From Halictus rubicundus (taxonomy: Eukaryota > Arthropoda > Insecta > Hymenoptera > Halictidae), in the NCBI RefSeq assembly GCF_050948215.1, contig NW_027488641.1:496001-560000 (forward strand): a DNA stretch of 64,000 bases, read 5' to 3'. A program made the translations under genes and the position numbers. Under the pieces are notes generated by a model, which worked only from the letters and a program-made list of their open reading frames with translations, did no database searches and had not been told where the DNA came from. This document shows positions 12,968 to 20,978 of this stretch, piece by piece. The first letter of the stretch is position 1. Each line of letters begins with the position of its first letter.

Positions 12968-14207
12968 AGCATAGGATAGAGGATAGGATAGGATAGAGGA
13001 TAGGATAGGATAGAGGATAGGATAGGATAGAGGATGCGATAGAGGATAGGATAGGATAGAGGATAGGATAGGATAGAGGATAGGATAGGATAGAGGATAG
13101 GCTAGGATAGAGGATAGGATAGGATCAGGGATAGGATAGGATAGAGGATAGGATAGGATAGAGGATAGGATAGGATAGAGGATAGGATAGGATAGAGGAT
13201 AGGATAGGATAGAGGATAGGATAGGATAGAGGATAGGATAGGATAGAGGATAGGATAGGATAGAGGATAGGATAGGATAGAGGTAATGATAGGATAGAGG
13301 ATACGATATTATAGAGGATAGGATAGGATAGAGGATGGGATAGGATAGAGGATAGGATAGGATAGAGGATAGGATAGGATAGAGGATACGATATTATAGA
13401 GGATAGGATAGGATAGAGGATGGGATAGGATAGAGGATAGGATAGGATAGAGGATAGGATAGGATAGAGGATAGGATAGGATAGAGGATACGATATTATA
13501 GAGGATAGGATAGGATAGAGGATGGGATAGGATAGAGGATAGGATAGGCTAGAGGATAGGATAGGATAGAGGATAGGATAGGATAGAAGATAGGATAGGA
13601 TAGAGGTTAGGATAGGATTGAGGAGAGGATAGGATAGAGGATACGATAGAGGATAGGATAGGATAGAGGATAGGATAGGATAGAGGATAGGATAGGATAG
13701 AGGATAGGATAGGATAGAGGATAGGATAGGATAGAGGAAATGATAGGATAGAGGATACGATATTATAGAGGATAGGATAGGATAGAGGATGGGATAGGAT
13801 AGAGGATAGGATAGGCTAGAGGATAGGATAGGATAGAGGATAGGATAGGATAGAGGATAGGATAGGATAAAGGATAGGATAGGATAGAGGATAGTATAGG
13901 ATAGAGGATAGGATAGGATACAGGATAGGATAGGATAGAGGATAGGATAGGATAGAGGATACGATATACGATTGGATAGGATAGAGAATAGGATACGATA
14001 GAGGATAGTATAGGATTGGATAGAGAATAGGATCGGATAGAGGATAGGATAGGATAGAGGATAGGATAGGATAGAGGATAGGATAGGATAGGATAGGATA
14101 GGATAGAGGATAGGATAGGATACAGGATAGGATAGGATTTTATAGAGAATAGGATGGGATAGAGGATAGGATAGGATAGAGGATAGGATAGGATAGAGAA
14201 TAGGATA

Positions 14208-14211
14208 GGAT
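14208..14211. repeat. Target-site duplication GGAT, left copy
   Basis: GGAT directly precedes the 5' LTR, and GGAT at 21912-21915 directly follows the 3' LTR. In this satellite a 4-bp match alone would mean little. However, in-register unoccupied copies at 32809, 35943 and 39518 contain a single GGAT at the same place, which confirms a 4-bp duplication, as is usual for Ty3/Gypsy integrases. Confidence 0.9.
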
Positions 14212-14215
14212 TGTA

Positions 14216-14240
14216 ACAGACCTGGCTGCGCCAGGCCTGT
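14216..14240 (+). promoter_or_regulatory. Near-perfect hairpin at the LTR left end
   Basis: ACAG-A-CCTGGC, loop TGC, GCCAGG-C-CTGT: ten base pairs with one A/C mismatch and a 3-nt loop. The same hairpin occurs in the 3' LTR at 20983-21007. Its role is unknown; it could be a protein-binding palindrome in U3 or a structure affecting integrase recognition. Confidence 0.75.
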
Positions 14241-14757
14241 TCCTGACCGCACGCGCCCGAATCCGAGCCCCCGAACACGACCGACGGATACCGAGATCCG
14301 CCGGTACCCGCGAGCGCCCCCCGCGAGCCCCGTATCACCGAACCGATCTTGGCGGGAACCGGAACCCGCCATGATGCGACGCCGGCGCGCCGGATGCGTG
14401 ACGACACCGGAAAAGCCGGCCGCGAACCGTACCGCACCGCACCCCCTCGCCCGGCAAGACGAGAGAGACAAACCGGAAAACGGCCTCTTCGGTTTTCCGC
14501 CGTCATCAAGATAAGACGTGTTTTCCCGAGCCGTATTCTCCAGCCGCCGATACCGACCGCACGAATACGCCCGGACTCGCGCTGTCCCGACGCCGAGAAG
14601 CCGTTCGCCGATTCTCGAAAGTGTGATTGAATCCGCGGAGAACGAACCGCGAGTTTGCCGAGTTATCCGCGACCCGCGAACGCCGACCTACGCCGCTGCG
14701 TTCCTGTCCTCCTGGAGAGCCGCCCCGAACGCCGAGCGATCGAGGACCGGACCCAGA

Positions 14758-14763
14758 GTAAGT
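14758..14763 (+). promoter_or_regulatory. Candidate 5' splice site in the 5' LTR
   Basis: CAGA|GTAAGTACC matches the intron side of the donor consensus at all six positions, with A instead of G at -1. If transcription starts upstream of it, splicing to the acceptor at 19586 would make a short mRNA for ORF3. A weaker alternative donor (GAG|GTTAAG at 15215) lies after the primer site. The same motif in the 3' LTR is at 21525. Confidence 0.45.
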
Positions 14764-15144
14764 ACCTTGCTTTCCCGTTAACCCGACCCCTCCGCTTCCG
14801 CCCACGCACCCACGGAGAGCGAACCACCCGCAGCCGGCCCCTCGCCGGCCGCTCTGGGGCACGGGCTCTCCGCCCGCCGAGATTACCCCGTTCCGGATAC
14901 GCCGCCGCGTACGGCCCCGATCCCGCCGTAACCTGAGACCTGAACCGCGATCGCCGACCGTCGAAACGCGAAGCCGGGACAGTGACGAACGTTTGAATTA
15001 CTCGCGTCGTTAACCACCCGTGCCCGACCGTCCGCGACCCTGCCGTACCCTCGCGTTATCCTGCGTGAACCCTGGCACGGCGAGCCAAATCCGGCCGCGA
15101 GGAATCCGTTGTTACGAGATCCGCCGGGAAACGGACTCGTTACA

Positions 15145-15162
15145 TGGCGCCCGAACAGGGAC
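15145..15162 (+). promoter_or_regulatory. Primer-binding site, tRNA-Lys type
   Basis: TGGCGCCCGAACAGGGAC begins at the base after the 5' LTR. It is complementary to the 3' end of a tRNA-Lys of the kind that primes many retroviruses, and starts with the TGG that pairs with the CCA tail. It would prime minus-strand DNA synthesis. Confidence 0.93.
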
Positions 15163-15213
15163 ATGTTTAACCACGTGGGACAGGCTGGATTACGCCCACG
15201 TGGGAATTTGTGA
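15163..15213 (+). other. Short upstream ORF in the gag leader
   Basis: The first ATG after the primer site opens a 16-codon frame ending in TGA at 15211-15213. It lies upstream of gag and could lower gag initiation. Nothing shows it is translated. The leader around 15287-15305 and 15330-15348 also contains a 19-bp direct repeat. Confidence 0.3.
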
Positions 15214-15430
15214 GGTTAAGTGTGCCGCGGAGTGAAGTGAACCGAACCGCGCGTGCGCCATCTAGTGCGAGCCCGCCGAAATAGTGCCGGTACACGCGCG
15301 CCGCCCAGTGTCGCCCGGCCGAAACACTACCGGTACACGCGCGCCGCCTGCCGCCGCCGCGACGAAGCAGGACCGCCGATCGAACGTCGGGCGGGAAAGT
15401 TCAAATCACAGCCGGGGGAAACCCACGTGG

Positions 15431-16390
15431 ATGCCCCGAGGGACACCCACGACGAGCCGTACCCGAAGAAACGCCGACGGACCACCATCCCCCGAGACAC
15501 CGGACGACCGGAGACGACGGTGGGCCGACTGCATTAGCCACCTGACGAACGATCTGTACGCGATAATGGAGCCCGGCGTACAGACCCGGAAAATGCTGTC
15601 CGCCGCCGCCGCGACGGCCGAGAGACCGGACCCGCTCCGCAACATCGACCGGATCCGGAAGAGCGGTTGCACCACCGACGGGAAAGACCCGCACGCGTTC
15701 CTGGAACGCGTGGAAGACCTCCAGCTGACGTACGGGTTCCCAGACGAGGACATGCTCCGAGCCGCACCGTTGATGTTAAGCGGCCGAGCCCAGGCCTGGT
15801 ACCGGAACGAACGGGAGGAAATTGCCACCTGGGACGAGTTCAAACAGGCATTCCTCCGGGCCCATGCGTCGCCGCAGACCCGCTCTCAGCACGAGCGTGC
15901 CGCCCGAGAAAGGAGACAGCGGGACGACGAGCCGTTCACGGACTTCGTGACGGATATTACCACGATGATGCGACGAGCACAGGTGTCGCCGTCCGAGAGG
16001 CTCGACCTGCTACACGAGAACATGCGGGCGAAGTTTCAATATTGCATACCCCGGGGATCCGTGCCGGATCTGAGGACGCTCCGCGAGCGGGTGCAGGAAC
16101 TCGAGCGGATCGAAGAACGGGAAAGACGGCCGCGCCGAACTCCGACCCACGCCGCCGCGACCGAGCACGCGGCGCCGACCACGAGCCGCGCTCCGCCGTC
16201 GGAACCGTACGACGTCGACACCCACTGCTGGCGGTGCAAACAGCGGGGACACACCCGTTTTGAGTGCCGGAACGCGTACCGGAGATTCTGCTCGCGGTGC
16301 GGACGCGACGGAGTGCTAACCCGGGAGTGTCACCCGCCGGGAAACGGAGCACGGGCCCCGTCGCCGAGGAGCGAGCGCCGGGCCCGCTAG
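15431..16390 (+). CDS. gag: Gag structural polyprotein
   Basis: Gag coats and packages the element's RNA into cytoplasmic particles. The frame is open from well upstream; 15431 is its first in-frame ATG (319 residues) but has poor start context (T at -3, C at +4). The ATG at 15566 (residue 46) has A at -3 and G at +4 and may be the real start, giving 274 residues. Residues 85-195 show the retrotransposon Gag capsid-like pattern, with SGRAQAWYRNE and TWDEFKQAF. A charged RERVQELERIEERERR helix follows. Near the C terminus is a CCHC zinc knuckle (Cys266, Cys269, His274, Cys279). A second copy has Cys287, Cys290 and Cys300 but Val295 where His is expected. The end overlaps pol by 127 nt, in the frame one base ahead of it, with a frameshift signal in the overlap. 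Confidence 0.9.
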   Translation: MPRGTPTTSRTRRNADGPPSPETPDDRRRRWADCISHLTNDLYAIMEPGVQTRKMLSAAAATAERPDPLRNIDRIRKSGCTTDGKDPHAFLERVEDLQLTYGFPDEDMLRAAPLMLSGRAQAWYRNEREEIATWDEFKQAFLRAHASPQTRSQHERAARERRQRDDEPFTDFVTDITTMMRRAQVSPSERLDLLHENMRAKFQYCIPRGSVPDLRTLRERVQELERIEERERRPRRTPTHAAATEHAAPTTSRAPPSEPYDVDTHCWRCKQRGHTRFECRNAYRRFCSRCGRDGVLTRECHPPGNGARAPSPRSERRAR

Positions 16391-19300
16391 ACGACCTGTC
16401 GGGGCAAATCCGATACACGCCGCGTCCCGTGTTATCGGTCCGAATCCTCGGCCGGAGATTCGATGCCCTCCTCGACACGGGCTCACAGATATCCTGCGTC
16501 AACGAGGACGTCGTGGCCTGGGCGCAGGAGCAAGGGAGATTCCCCGCGGAGCACCGAGCCGGCCTCGTCAACCTGGCCGACGGAACCGATACGCGTCCGG
16601 CGGGTCGCATCCGCCTGCCGTTTCGAGTCCGACACCGGGAGGAAACAGCCGAGTTCACCGTACTACCGAGGATGGGGATGCCGGTACTCCTCGGCATCCA
16701 CGCCCTCGCCGCCCTGCGCTTGAGGATGGAGCCGCCCGCCGAAATCGCCGCCCGGGCCGAGGGATACCACGCCGAGCCGTGTCTCGAACTAGGACTGCGG
16801 CCGCTGCCGGAAGACGAGCGAGAAGCGTTCGACCGATTCCTCAACACCGAGCTGGAACGCTTCAACGCCGTGACGGGTCGTACAACGCTCATACGGCACC
16901 GGATAAAGCTGCTCGACGAGACGCCGGTCAAGCAGCGGTACCGTCCCCGGAACCCGGCCATGCAGGCTATCATCAACGAAGAGGTCGCACAGATGTTGCG
17001 TGACGACGTCATCGAGCCATCCAACAGCCCGTGGAGTTCGCCTGTCGTCGTCGTGAAGAAGAAGGACGGCCGGCCGCGATTCTGCGTCGACTTCCGCAAA
17101 TTAAACGAACGGTCGGAAAAGGACGCGTATCCGCTGCCGCACATCCAGGCCACGTTGGACAAACTGCGGGGGGCCAGGTTCCTCACGACGCTGGACCTGA
17201 AGAACGGATATTGGCAGGTACCCCTGGAGCCCGCGAGCCGACCGCTTACCGCCTTCACCGTTCCAGGGCTCGGCCTGTTCCAATTCACGGTGATGCCCTT
17301 CGGCCTACACTCCGCGCCCGCGACCTTCCAGCGCCTCCTGGATCGCGTGATCGGCCCGGAGCTCGAGCCGCACGCGTTCGCCTATCTGGACGACATTATT
17401 GTCGTCAGCCGGACCGTGGCCGACCACCGACGCCACCTCCACGACGTTTTCCGGCGCCTGCGTGCGGCCGGACTGAGACTGAATCCGGAAAAGTGCCGAT
17501 TCTGTGTCGACAGCCTCCGGTATTTAGGCCATATCGTCGACCAGCAGGGCATCCGGACCGACCCGCAGAAAACCGCAGCCATCGCCCAGATCCCGACGCC
17601 GAAAACAATCAAGGACATCCGCAGATTCCACGGGATGGCCTCGTGGTACCGGCGATTCGTCCCGAACTTCGCGGAAGTCATCGAGCCGTTAACCCGCCTG
17701 ACCCGCAAAAACGCCCGATGGCAGTGGACCTCCGCTGAGGAAACGGCGTTCCGCACGATGAAGGAACGCCTCGTAGCCGCCCCGGTGCTGGCCTGCCCAG
17801 ATTTCGAACAGCCTTTCACGCTCCAGACCGATGCCAGCGACTACGGGCTGGGAGTCGTACTCACGCAGGGCCCTGAGGACGACGAGAGGGTGATCGCCTA
17901 TGCCAGCCACACGATGAGCGAGACCGAGCGCAAATACAGCGCCACCGAGAAGGAGTGTCTCGCCGTGGTCTGGGGCATCCGGAAGATGCGGCCGTACCTG
18001 GAGGGGTACCGCTTCACCGTCGTCACCGACCACCAAGCCCTCAAATGGCTCCGCCAACTCGACAGCCCGACCGGCCGCCTGGCGAGATGGGCGTTAGAGC
18101 TCCAACAGTACGACTTTGAGGTGCGGTACCGACCCGGAAAACATAACCACGTGGCGGATACGCTGTCCAGAATCCCGCCGCCGCCCGGAGTGAACTCGCT
18201 CCGACCGAAGCAGCACACCGACACGTGGTACCAGAAGAAGCTTGCCGCCGCCCAGACCGACCCAGCCGCCGAACCAGAGTTCCAGATACGCGAGGGGCGC
18301 CTCTATAAACGCATCCCGCACCAGCTCGATTACAACGAGCCCGAGCCGAGCACGACGTGGAAGCTGTGCGTACCGAACGAGGACCGCCCGGCTATCCTGG
18401 CCCAGTACCACGACGACCCCACGGCCGGTCATCTGGGAGTCGCCAAAACCATTGTGCGCCTGGCGCAACGATACTACTGGCCGGGGATGTTCCGGGATGC
18501 CGCCCGCTACGTCCGGAGCTGCGAGAACTGCATGCAGTTTAAGATTCCGCCGCACCCGTTACCAGGACAGCTGCACGCCAACCCGGGGACCGAACCGTGG
18601 CACACCGTCTCCGTCGACCTGATCGGCCCGCTGCCGCGATCCCGACAGGGCCACAGGTGGCTGCTGGTGGCCATGGACCGTTTCACCAAATGGGTCGAGC
18701 TCACCCCGCTCCGGAAAGCCACCAGTACCGCCGTCGCAGCTGCGATCCAAAGGGAGGTAATCCTGCGACACGGAGCCCCACAGATTTTAATTTCAGATAA
18801 CGGCCGTCAGTTCATCGGAGAACCCGTGACCGCCCTGCTGAAAGCCGCCGGGACCCAGCACCGCCGGACCCCGCCGTACGCGCCCCAGTGCAATCCGGTA
18901 GAGCGAGCCAACAAGGTCGTGAAGACCATGCTCGCCCAATACACCGGAAACCGCCACAACCGCTGGGACGAGAAACTGGACGAGGCCAGATTCGCAATCA
19001 ACACGGCGTGGCACGAGGCGACCGGGTACAGCCCGGCGTACCTCAACCAAGGACGGGAACTCCGGCCACCGGGGTCGACCACCACGGAAGGAGCCGCAGC
19101 CCCCCCGCAGCAGCGGTGGAAGAACCTCCGCGAGGCCCAGGAGCTGGCCCGAGTACACCTGGCCCGGGCGTTCGACCGACAGGCCAAATACTACAACCTG
19201 CGCCGGCGAGATTGGAGGCCCGCCCTGGGGGACACCGTCTGGAAGAGGGAGCATACGCTGTCCAACAAAGAAGAAGGCGTCGCCGCCAAACTCGCGCCGA

Positions 19301-19620
19301 AGTTCAGCGGCCCGTATACCGTCGGGCGCGTCGTGTCACCGGTCATCGTGGACCTGCGCGACCGGGCTAGACGATGGCTGCGCCACATCCACGTCCGGGA
19401 CCTCAAGCCCGCAGCCGGCCCTGCCGACGACCCCGACCACACCCCGGAGGAAAGCGCCGCGCGCGAGCGCCGCCCCCCCCCTCGCGGGACCCCCCCGACC
19501 ACCCACGCCCGCCCCCGCGGACAATCCGGTTCCCCGGCGTCGAGGGCGCCCCCGGAAATTAACAGCCCCCGTTCATTTCTGCTCAGGCAACTCAGGACAC
19601 CTCGGAATGGAGGGCCGTAG
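16264..19620 (+). CDS. pol: Pol polyprotein: protease, reverse transcriptase, RNase H, integrase
   Basis: This open frame has 1118 codons; its first codon is GTG after a TGA, so it is probably made only by -1 frameshifting at 16345 (codon 28). Numbering is from 16264. Protease: DTGS at 71-74. Reverse transcriptase: about 215-420, with catalytic Asp311 in LDLKNGYWQV and YLDD at 374-377. RNase H: about 515-635, with Asp523 (TDAS), Glu562 or Glu564, Asp589 and Asp632. Integrase: HHCC zinc site His716, His723, Cys753, Cys756; catalytic Asp785, Asp845 and Glu880, giving the D,D(35)E spacing. A GPY/F module lies at 1015-1048 (SGPYTV and HIHVRDLKP). All key residues are present and no stop interrupts it, so the enzyme set looks functional. 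The 50-residue Pro/Arg-rich tail has no recognised domain. The last 14 nt overlap ORF3. Confidence 0.96.
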   Translation: MPERVPEILLAVRTRRSANPGVSPAGKRSTGPVAEERAPGPLDDLSGQIRYTPRPVLSVRILGRRFDALLDTGSQISCVNEDVVAWAQEQGRFPAEHRAGLVNLADGTDTRPAGRIRLPFRVRHREETAEFTVLPRMGMPVLLGIHALAALRLRMEPPAEIAARAEGYHAEPCLELGLRPLPEDEREAFDRFLNTELERFNAVTGRTTLIRHRIKLLDETPVKQRYRPRNPAMQAIINEEVAQMLRDDVIEPSNSPWSSPVVVVKKKDGRPRFCVDFRKLNERSEKDAYPLPHIQATLDKLRGARFLTTLDLKNGYWQVPLEPASRPLTAFTVPGLGLFQFTVMPFGLHSAPATFQRLLDRVIGPELEPHAFAYLDDIIVVSRTVADHRRHLHDVFRRLRAAGLRLNPEKCRFCVDSLRYLGHIVDQQGIRTDPQKTAAIAQIPTPKTIKDIRRFHGMASWYRRFVPNFAEVIEPLTRLTRKNARWQWTSAEETAFRTMKERLVAAPVLACPDFEQPFTLQTDASDYGLGVVLTQGPEDDERVIAYASHTMSETERKYSATEKECLAVVWGIRKMRPYLEGYRFTVVTDHQALKWLRQLDSPTGRLARWALELQQYDFEVRYRPGKHNHVADTLSRIPPPPGVNSLRPKQHTDTWYQKKLAAAQTDPAAEPEFQIREGRLYKRIPHQLDYNEPEPSTTWKLCVPNEDRPAILAQYHDDPTAGHLGVAKTIVRLAQRYYWPGMFRDAARYVRSCENCMQFKIPPHPLPGQLHANPGTEPWHTVSVDLIGPLPRSRQGHRWLLVAMDRFTKWVELTPLRKATSTAVAAAIQREVILRHGAPQILISDNGRQFIGEPVTALLKAAGTQHRRTPPYAPQCNPVERANKVVKTMLAQYTGNRHNRWDEKLDEARFAINTAWHEATGYSPAYLNQGRELRPPGSTTTEGAAAPPQQRWKNLREAQELARVHLARAFDRQAKYYNLRRRDWRPALGDTVWKREHTLSNKEEGVAAKLAPKFSGPYTVGRVVSPVIVDLRDRARRWLRHIHVRDLKPAAGPADDPDHTPEESAARERRPPPRGTPPTTHARPRGQSGSPASRAPPEINSPRSFLLRQLRTPRNGGP
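16339..16386 (+). promoter_or_regulatory. Programmed -1 frameshift signal between gag and pol
   Basis: G GGA AAC at 16339-16345 is a canonical slippery heptamer and is in the gag frame. After a 6-nt spacer, CGGGCCC (16352-16358) can pair with GGGCCCG (16380-16386) as a 7-bp all-GC stem; its 21-nt loop may hold a further 4-bp stem (TCGC 16361-16364 with GCGA 16371-16374). The stem ends two bases before the gag stop codon at 16388. A -1 shift leads exactly into the pol frame, which is closed upstream by a TGA at 16261, so the shift must occur in this overlap. Confidence 0.82.
19563..19586 (+). promoter_or_regulatory. Candidate 3' splice site upstream of ORF3
   Basis: CCCCCGTTCATTTCTGCTCAG is a pyrimidine tract ending in CAG at 19586, preceded by AATTAAC, which could be the branch point. 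It is unusual for this region, whose other sequence lacks T-rich stretches. The exon it would open reaches the ORF3 ATG after 20 nt. Confidence 0.5.
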
Positions 19621-20650
19621 GGGCCTCGCCGACCGGCTCCGCGAGCTCCAGCTCGCCGCCGACCAGCCGACCACCAGGGAACGCCGCCGCAGCGACGACC
19701 CGACGACCCCGGCCGCCGACCCACCCGCCGAAGAACCGATCGCCCGGGATGGCCCCGTACTACGAAACTGGGACTCCCTCACCACCCTGGCGTCGGTGCC
19801 CGACGAGCCGCCGCCGGTAGCATACTGGCTGGGTCAGAGCCCCTGGCCCCGGCTCACCACCCCGCCCAGCTCCCCGGGCTGGTGGACCCCGACGCCGTCA
19901 CCGCCGCCGCGGGACAACCAAGGAACTCGCCGTCGCAGGACGAGGAGGAGGCGCCGAGCGGGTCGCGCCGACCGCCAGCACGCGACCCTGAGCCACTGGT
20001 CGGACCCCCTCCCACCGGAAGCCCTGGGGAGGCCGGTAGGACCGGACCCCGTCGGGGCGCAACCCGCCCCCGCCGTCACGTCCTGGGCGATCACGGAGCC
20101 GCCCCCGCCGGAGCAGACCCCGCGCCCGGTACCGGCGCCGAGGCACCGACCGATGGCCGCCACCCCGACCCCCGCCACACGGACGATCGGGAGCCAGACG
20201 GAGGACGCCCCGCCGACCCCGACACGCGCCGCAGCCACGCCAGCCCGGGCCCCGGAAACCCCGAGGTCACCCCAGGGACCCACGACCCGGCGCCGCCATG
20301 CGAGACCAGCGGAAGGAGTGACGCCCCCCAACGGGGGATGCCCGATCCGCGACGCGGACCGCCCCCAGATGCAGTGGGACCCGGTCCCCTTCCAGGGACC
20401 ACTCCCCACGTTCCCGAGCACGTGGTTTTTGCTGCCGACGGGACGACAGGCCGAGGTGCCGCTGCGGCTCATCGCGCGAGGCCGCGCGTATGTCACGGTA
20501 CCGCCCGGGTTCGAGCGGTGGAAGCTGTTGTTTGGGAGCGATGGCCGCCTGACGCGCTGCATCCGCCGCCCGCCGGCCGTCCGGATCCCGGCCGAGCCGG
20601 CCCCGCCACGCCGTCACCGCCAACCGGGACGCTGCCACGACAGTGAATAG
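19607..20650 (+). CDS. ORF3, protein of unknown function in the env position
   Basis: This is a 347-residue frame that I do not recognise. The ATG at 19607 has G at -3 and G at +4 and overlaps the end of pol by 14 nt in another frame; a candidate splice acceptor lies 20 nt upstream. The protein is rich in Pro, Arg, Thr and Ala and probably disordered over residues 28-260, with an Arg cluster at 108-120 that could be a nuclear or nucleic-acid-binding signal. Residues 262-322 look compact and more hydrophobic (STWFLLPTGR, RAYVTVPPGFERWKLLFG). No signal peptide, transmembrane segment or furin-type site followed by a fusion peptide is seen, so it does not resemble an Env glycoprotein. A 254-codon frame (19882-20646) overlaps it in the pol frame, and GC-rich DNA favours such accidental frames. 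Start context and position favour ORF3 as the real gene. Confidence 0.6.
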   Translation: MEGRRGLADRLRELQLAADQPTTRERRRSDDPTTPAADPPAEEPIARDGPVLRNWDSLTTLASVPDEPPPVAYWLGQSPWPRLTTPPSSPGWWTPTPSPPPRDNQGTRRRRTRRRRRAGRADRQHATLSHWSDPLPPEALGRPVGPDPVGAQPAPAVTSWAITEPPPPEQTPRPVPAPRHRPMAATPTPATRTIGSQTEDAPPTPTRAAATPARAPETPRSPQGPTTRRRHARPAEGVTPPNGGCPIRDADRPQMQWDPVPFQGPLPTFPSTWFLLPTGRQAEVPLRLIARGRAYVTVPPGFERWKLLFGSDGRLTRCIRRPPAVRIPAEPAPPRRHRQPGRCHDSE

Positions 20651-20745
20651 ACACAACAGTGGAACAGTGGACAAGGTGCGCGAGGACGTGGCCCCACGGG
20701 GCACCCGCGACGTCACCCCGGCGGGGGTGAACGGACGCCATATCC

Positions 20746-20911
20746 TAGGTTAAGTTAGGTTAAGTAGTGTACAGTGTTTGGATAGGTTAAGTTAGATTAA
20801 GTGTACAGTGTTTGGATAGGTTAAGTTAGATTAAGTGTACAGCGCCCGCGTAGGTTAAGTTAGATTAAGTGTACAGCCCCGCGTTAGGTTAAGCTAGGTT
20901 AGGTTTAGTAC
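20746..20911 (+). repeat. 34-bp tandem repeat with TTAGG-like runs, 3' untranslated region
   Basis: TAGGTTAAGTTAGATTAAGT plus GTACAG and a short variable end repeats with starts at 20746, 20783, 20817, 20851 and 20885. The last four are exactly 34 bp apart; the first unit is 3 bp longer and the last is partial. The runs of TAGGTTA resemble degenerate insect telomere repeats. This fills the gap between the ORF3 stop and the polypurine tract; nothing else is seen in 20651-20967. Confidence 0.9.
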
Positions 20912-20967
20912 GTAAGGTCCCGTCCCGCCGAAGTAAAAAGACTGTCTCGCGCTCGCCGCCGCGACGT

Positions 20968-20978
20968 AAGGGGGGGGG
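20968..20978 (+). promoter_or_regulatory. Polypurine tract
   Basis: AAGGGGGGGGG (A2G9) lies directly against the first base of the 3' LTR, where the plus-strand DNA primer of an LTR retrotransposon is expected. Confidence 0.92.

Larger units (their letters stand above)
7687..14211 (+). repeat. GGATA-based satellite, domain B
   Basis: Same family and orientation as 1-5676. The first 2 kb shares domain A's marker (GGGCAGGGG near 9195, 9475 and 9819), so the insert at 5677-7686 interrupts one older domain. Positions 7687-8050 resemble 1450-1812 in variant order, with unit-level differences. From about 10 kb the array becomes more regular, with GATACGATATTATAGAGG and GATGGGATAGG variants recurring. 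The last 370 bp before the retrotransposon match 32440-32812 in exact register. No gene is seen. Confidence 0.97.
14212..15144 (+). mobile_element. 5' long terminal repeat
   Basis: A 933-bp LTR bounded by the 6-bp inverted repeat TGTAAC/GTTACA. It is GC-rich and I saw no TATA box and no AATAAA in it, so a TATA-less promoter and a non-canonical polyadenylation signal are likely. A hairpin sits at its left end, and a GTAAGT splice-donor sequence lies at 14758. I found no difference from the 3' LTR; every reading frame in the two copies is offset by exactly 6767 bp. Confidence 0.97.

Noticed and set aside
14506..14862. 118-codon minus-strand frame and several short + frames within each LTR
   Set aside because: They occur in a non-coding regulatory region, are duplicated with the LTR, and have no recognisable domain.
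15957..17288. 443-codon minus-strand frame antisense to gag and pol
   Set aside because: It lies opposite conserved gag and pol coding sequence in GC-rich DNA, where antisense frames stay open by chance. No domain is recognised.
19882..20646. 254-codon + strand frame overlapping ORF3
   Set aside because: Start context and position favour the 19607-20650 frame, and the composition looks like a shifted reading of the same Pro/Arg-rich sequence. It could be reconsidered if comparative data favour it.
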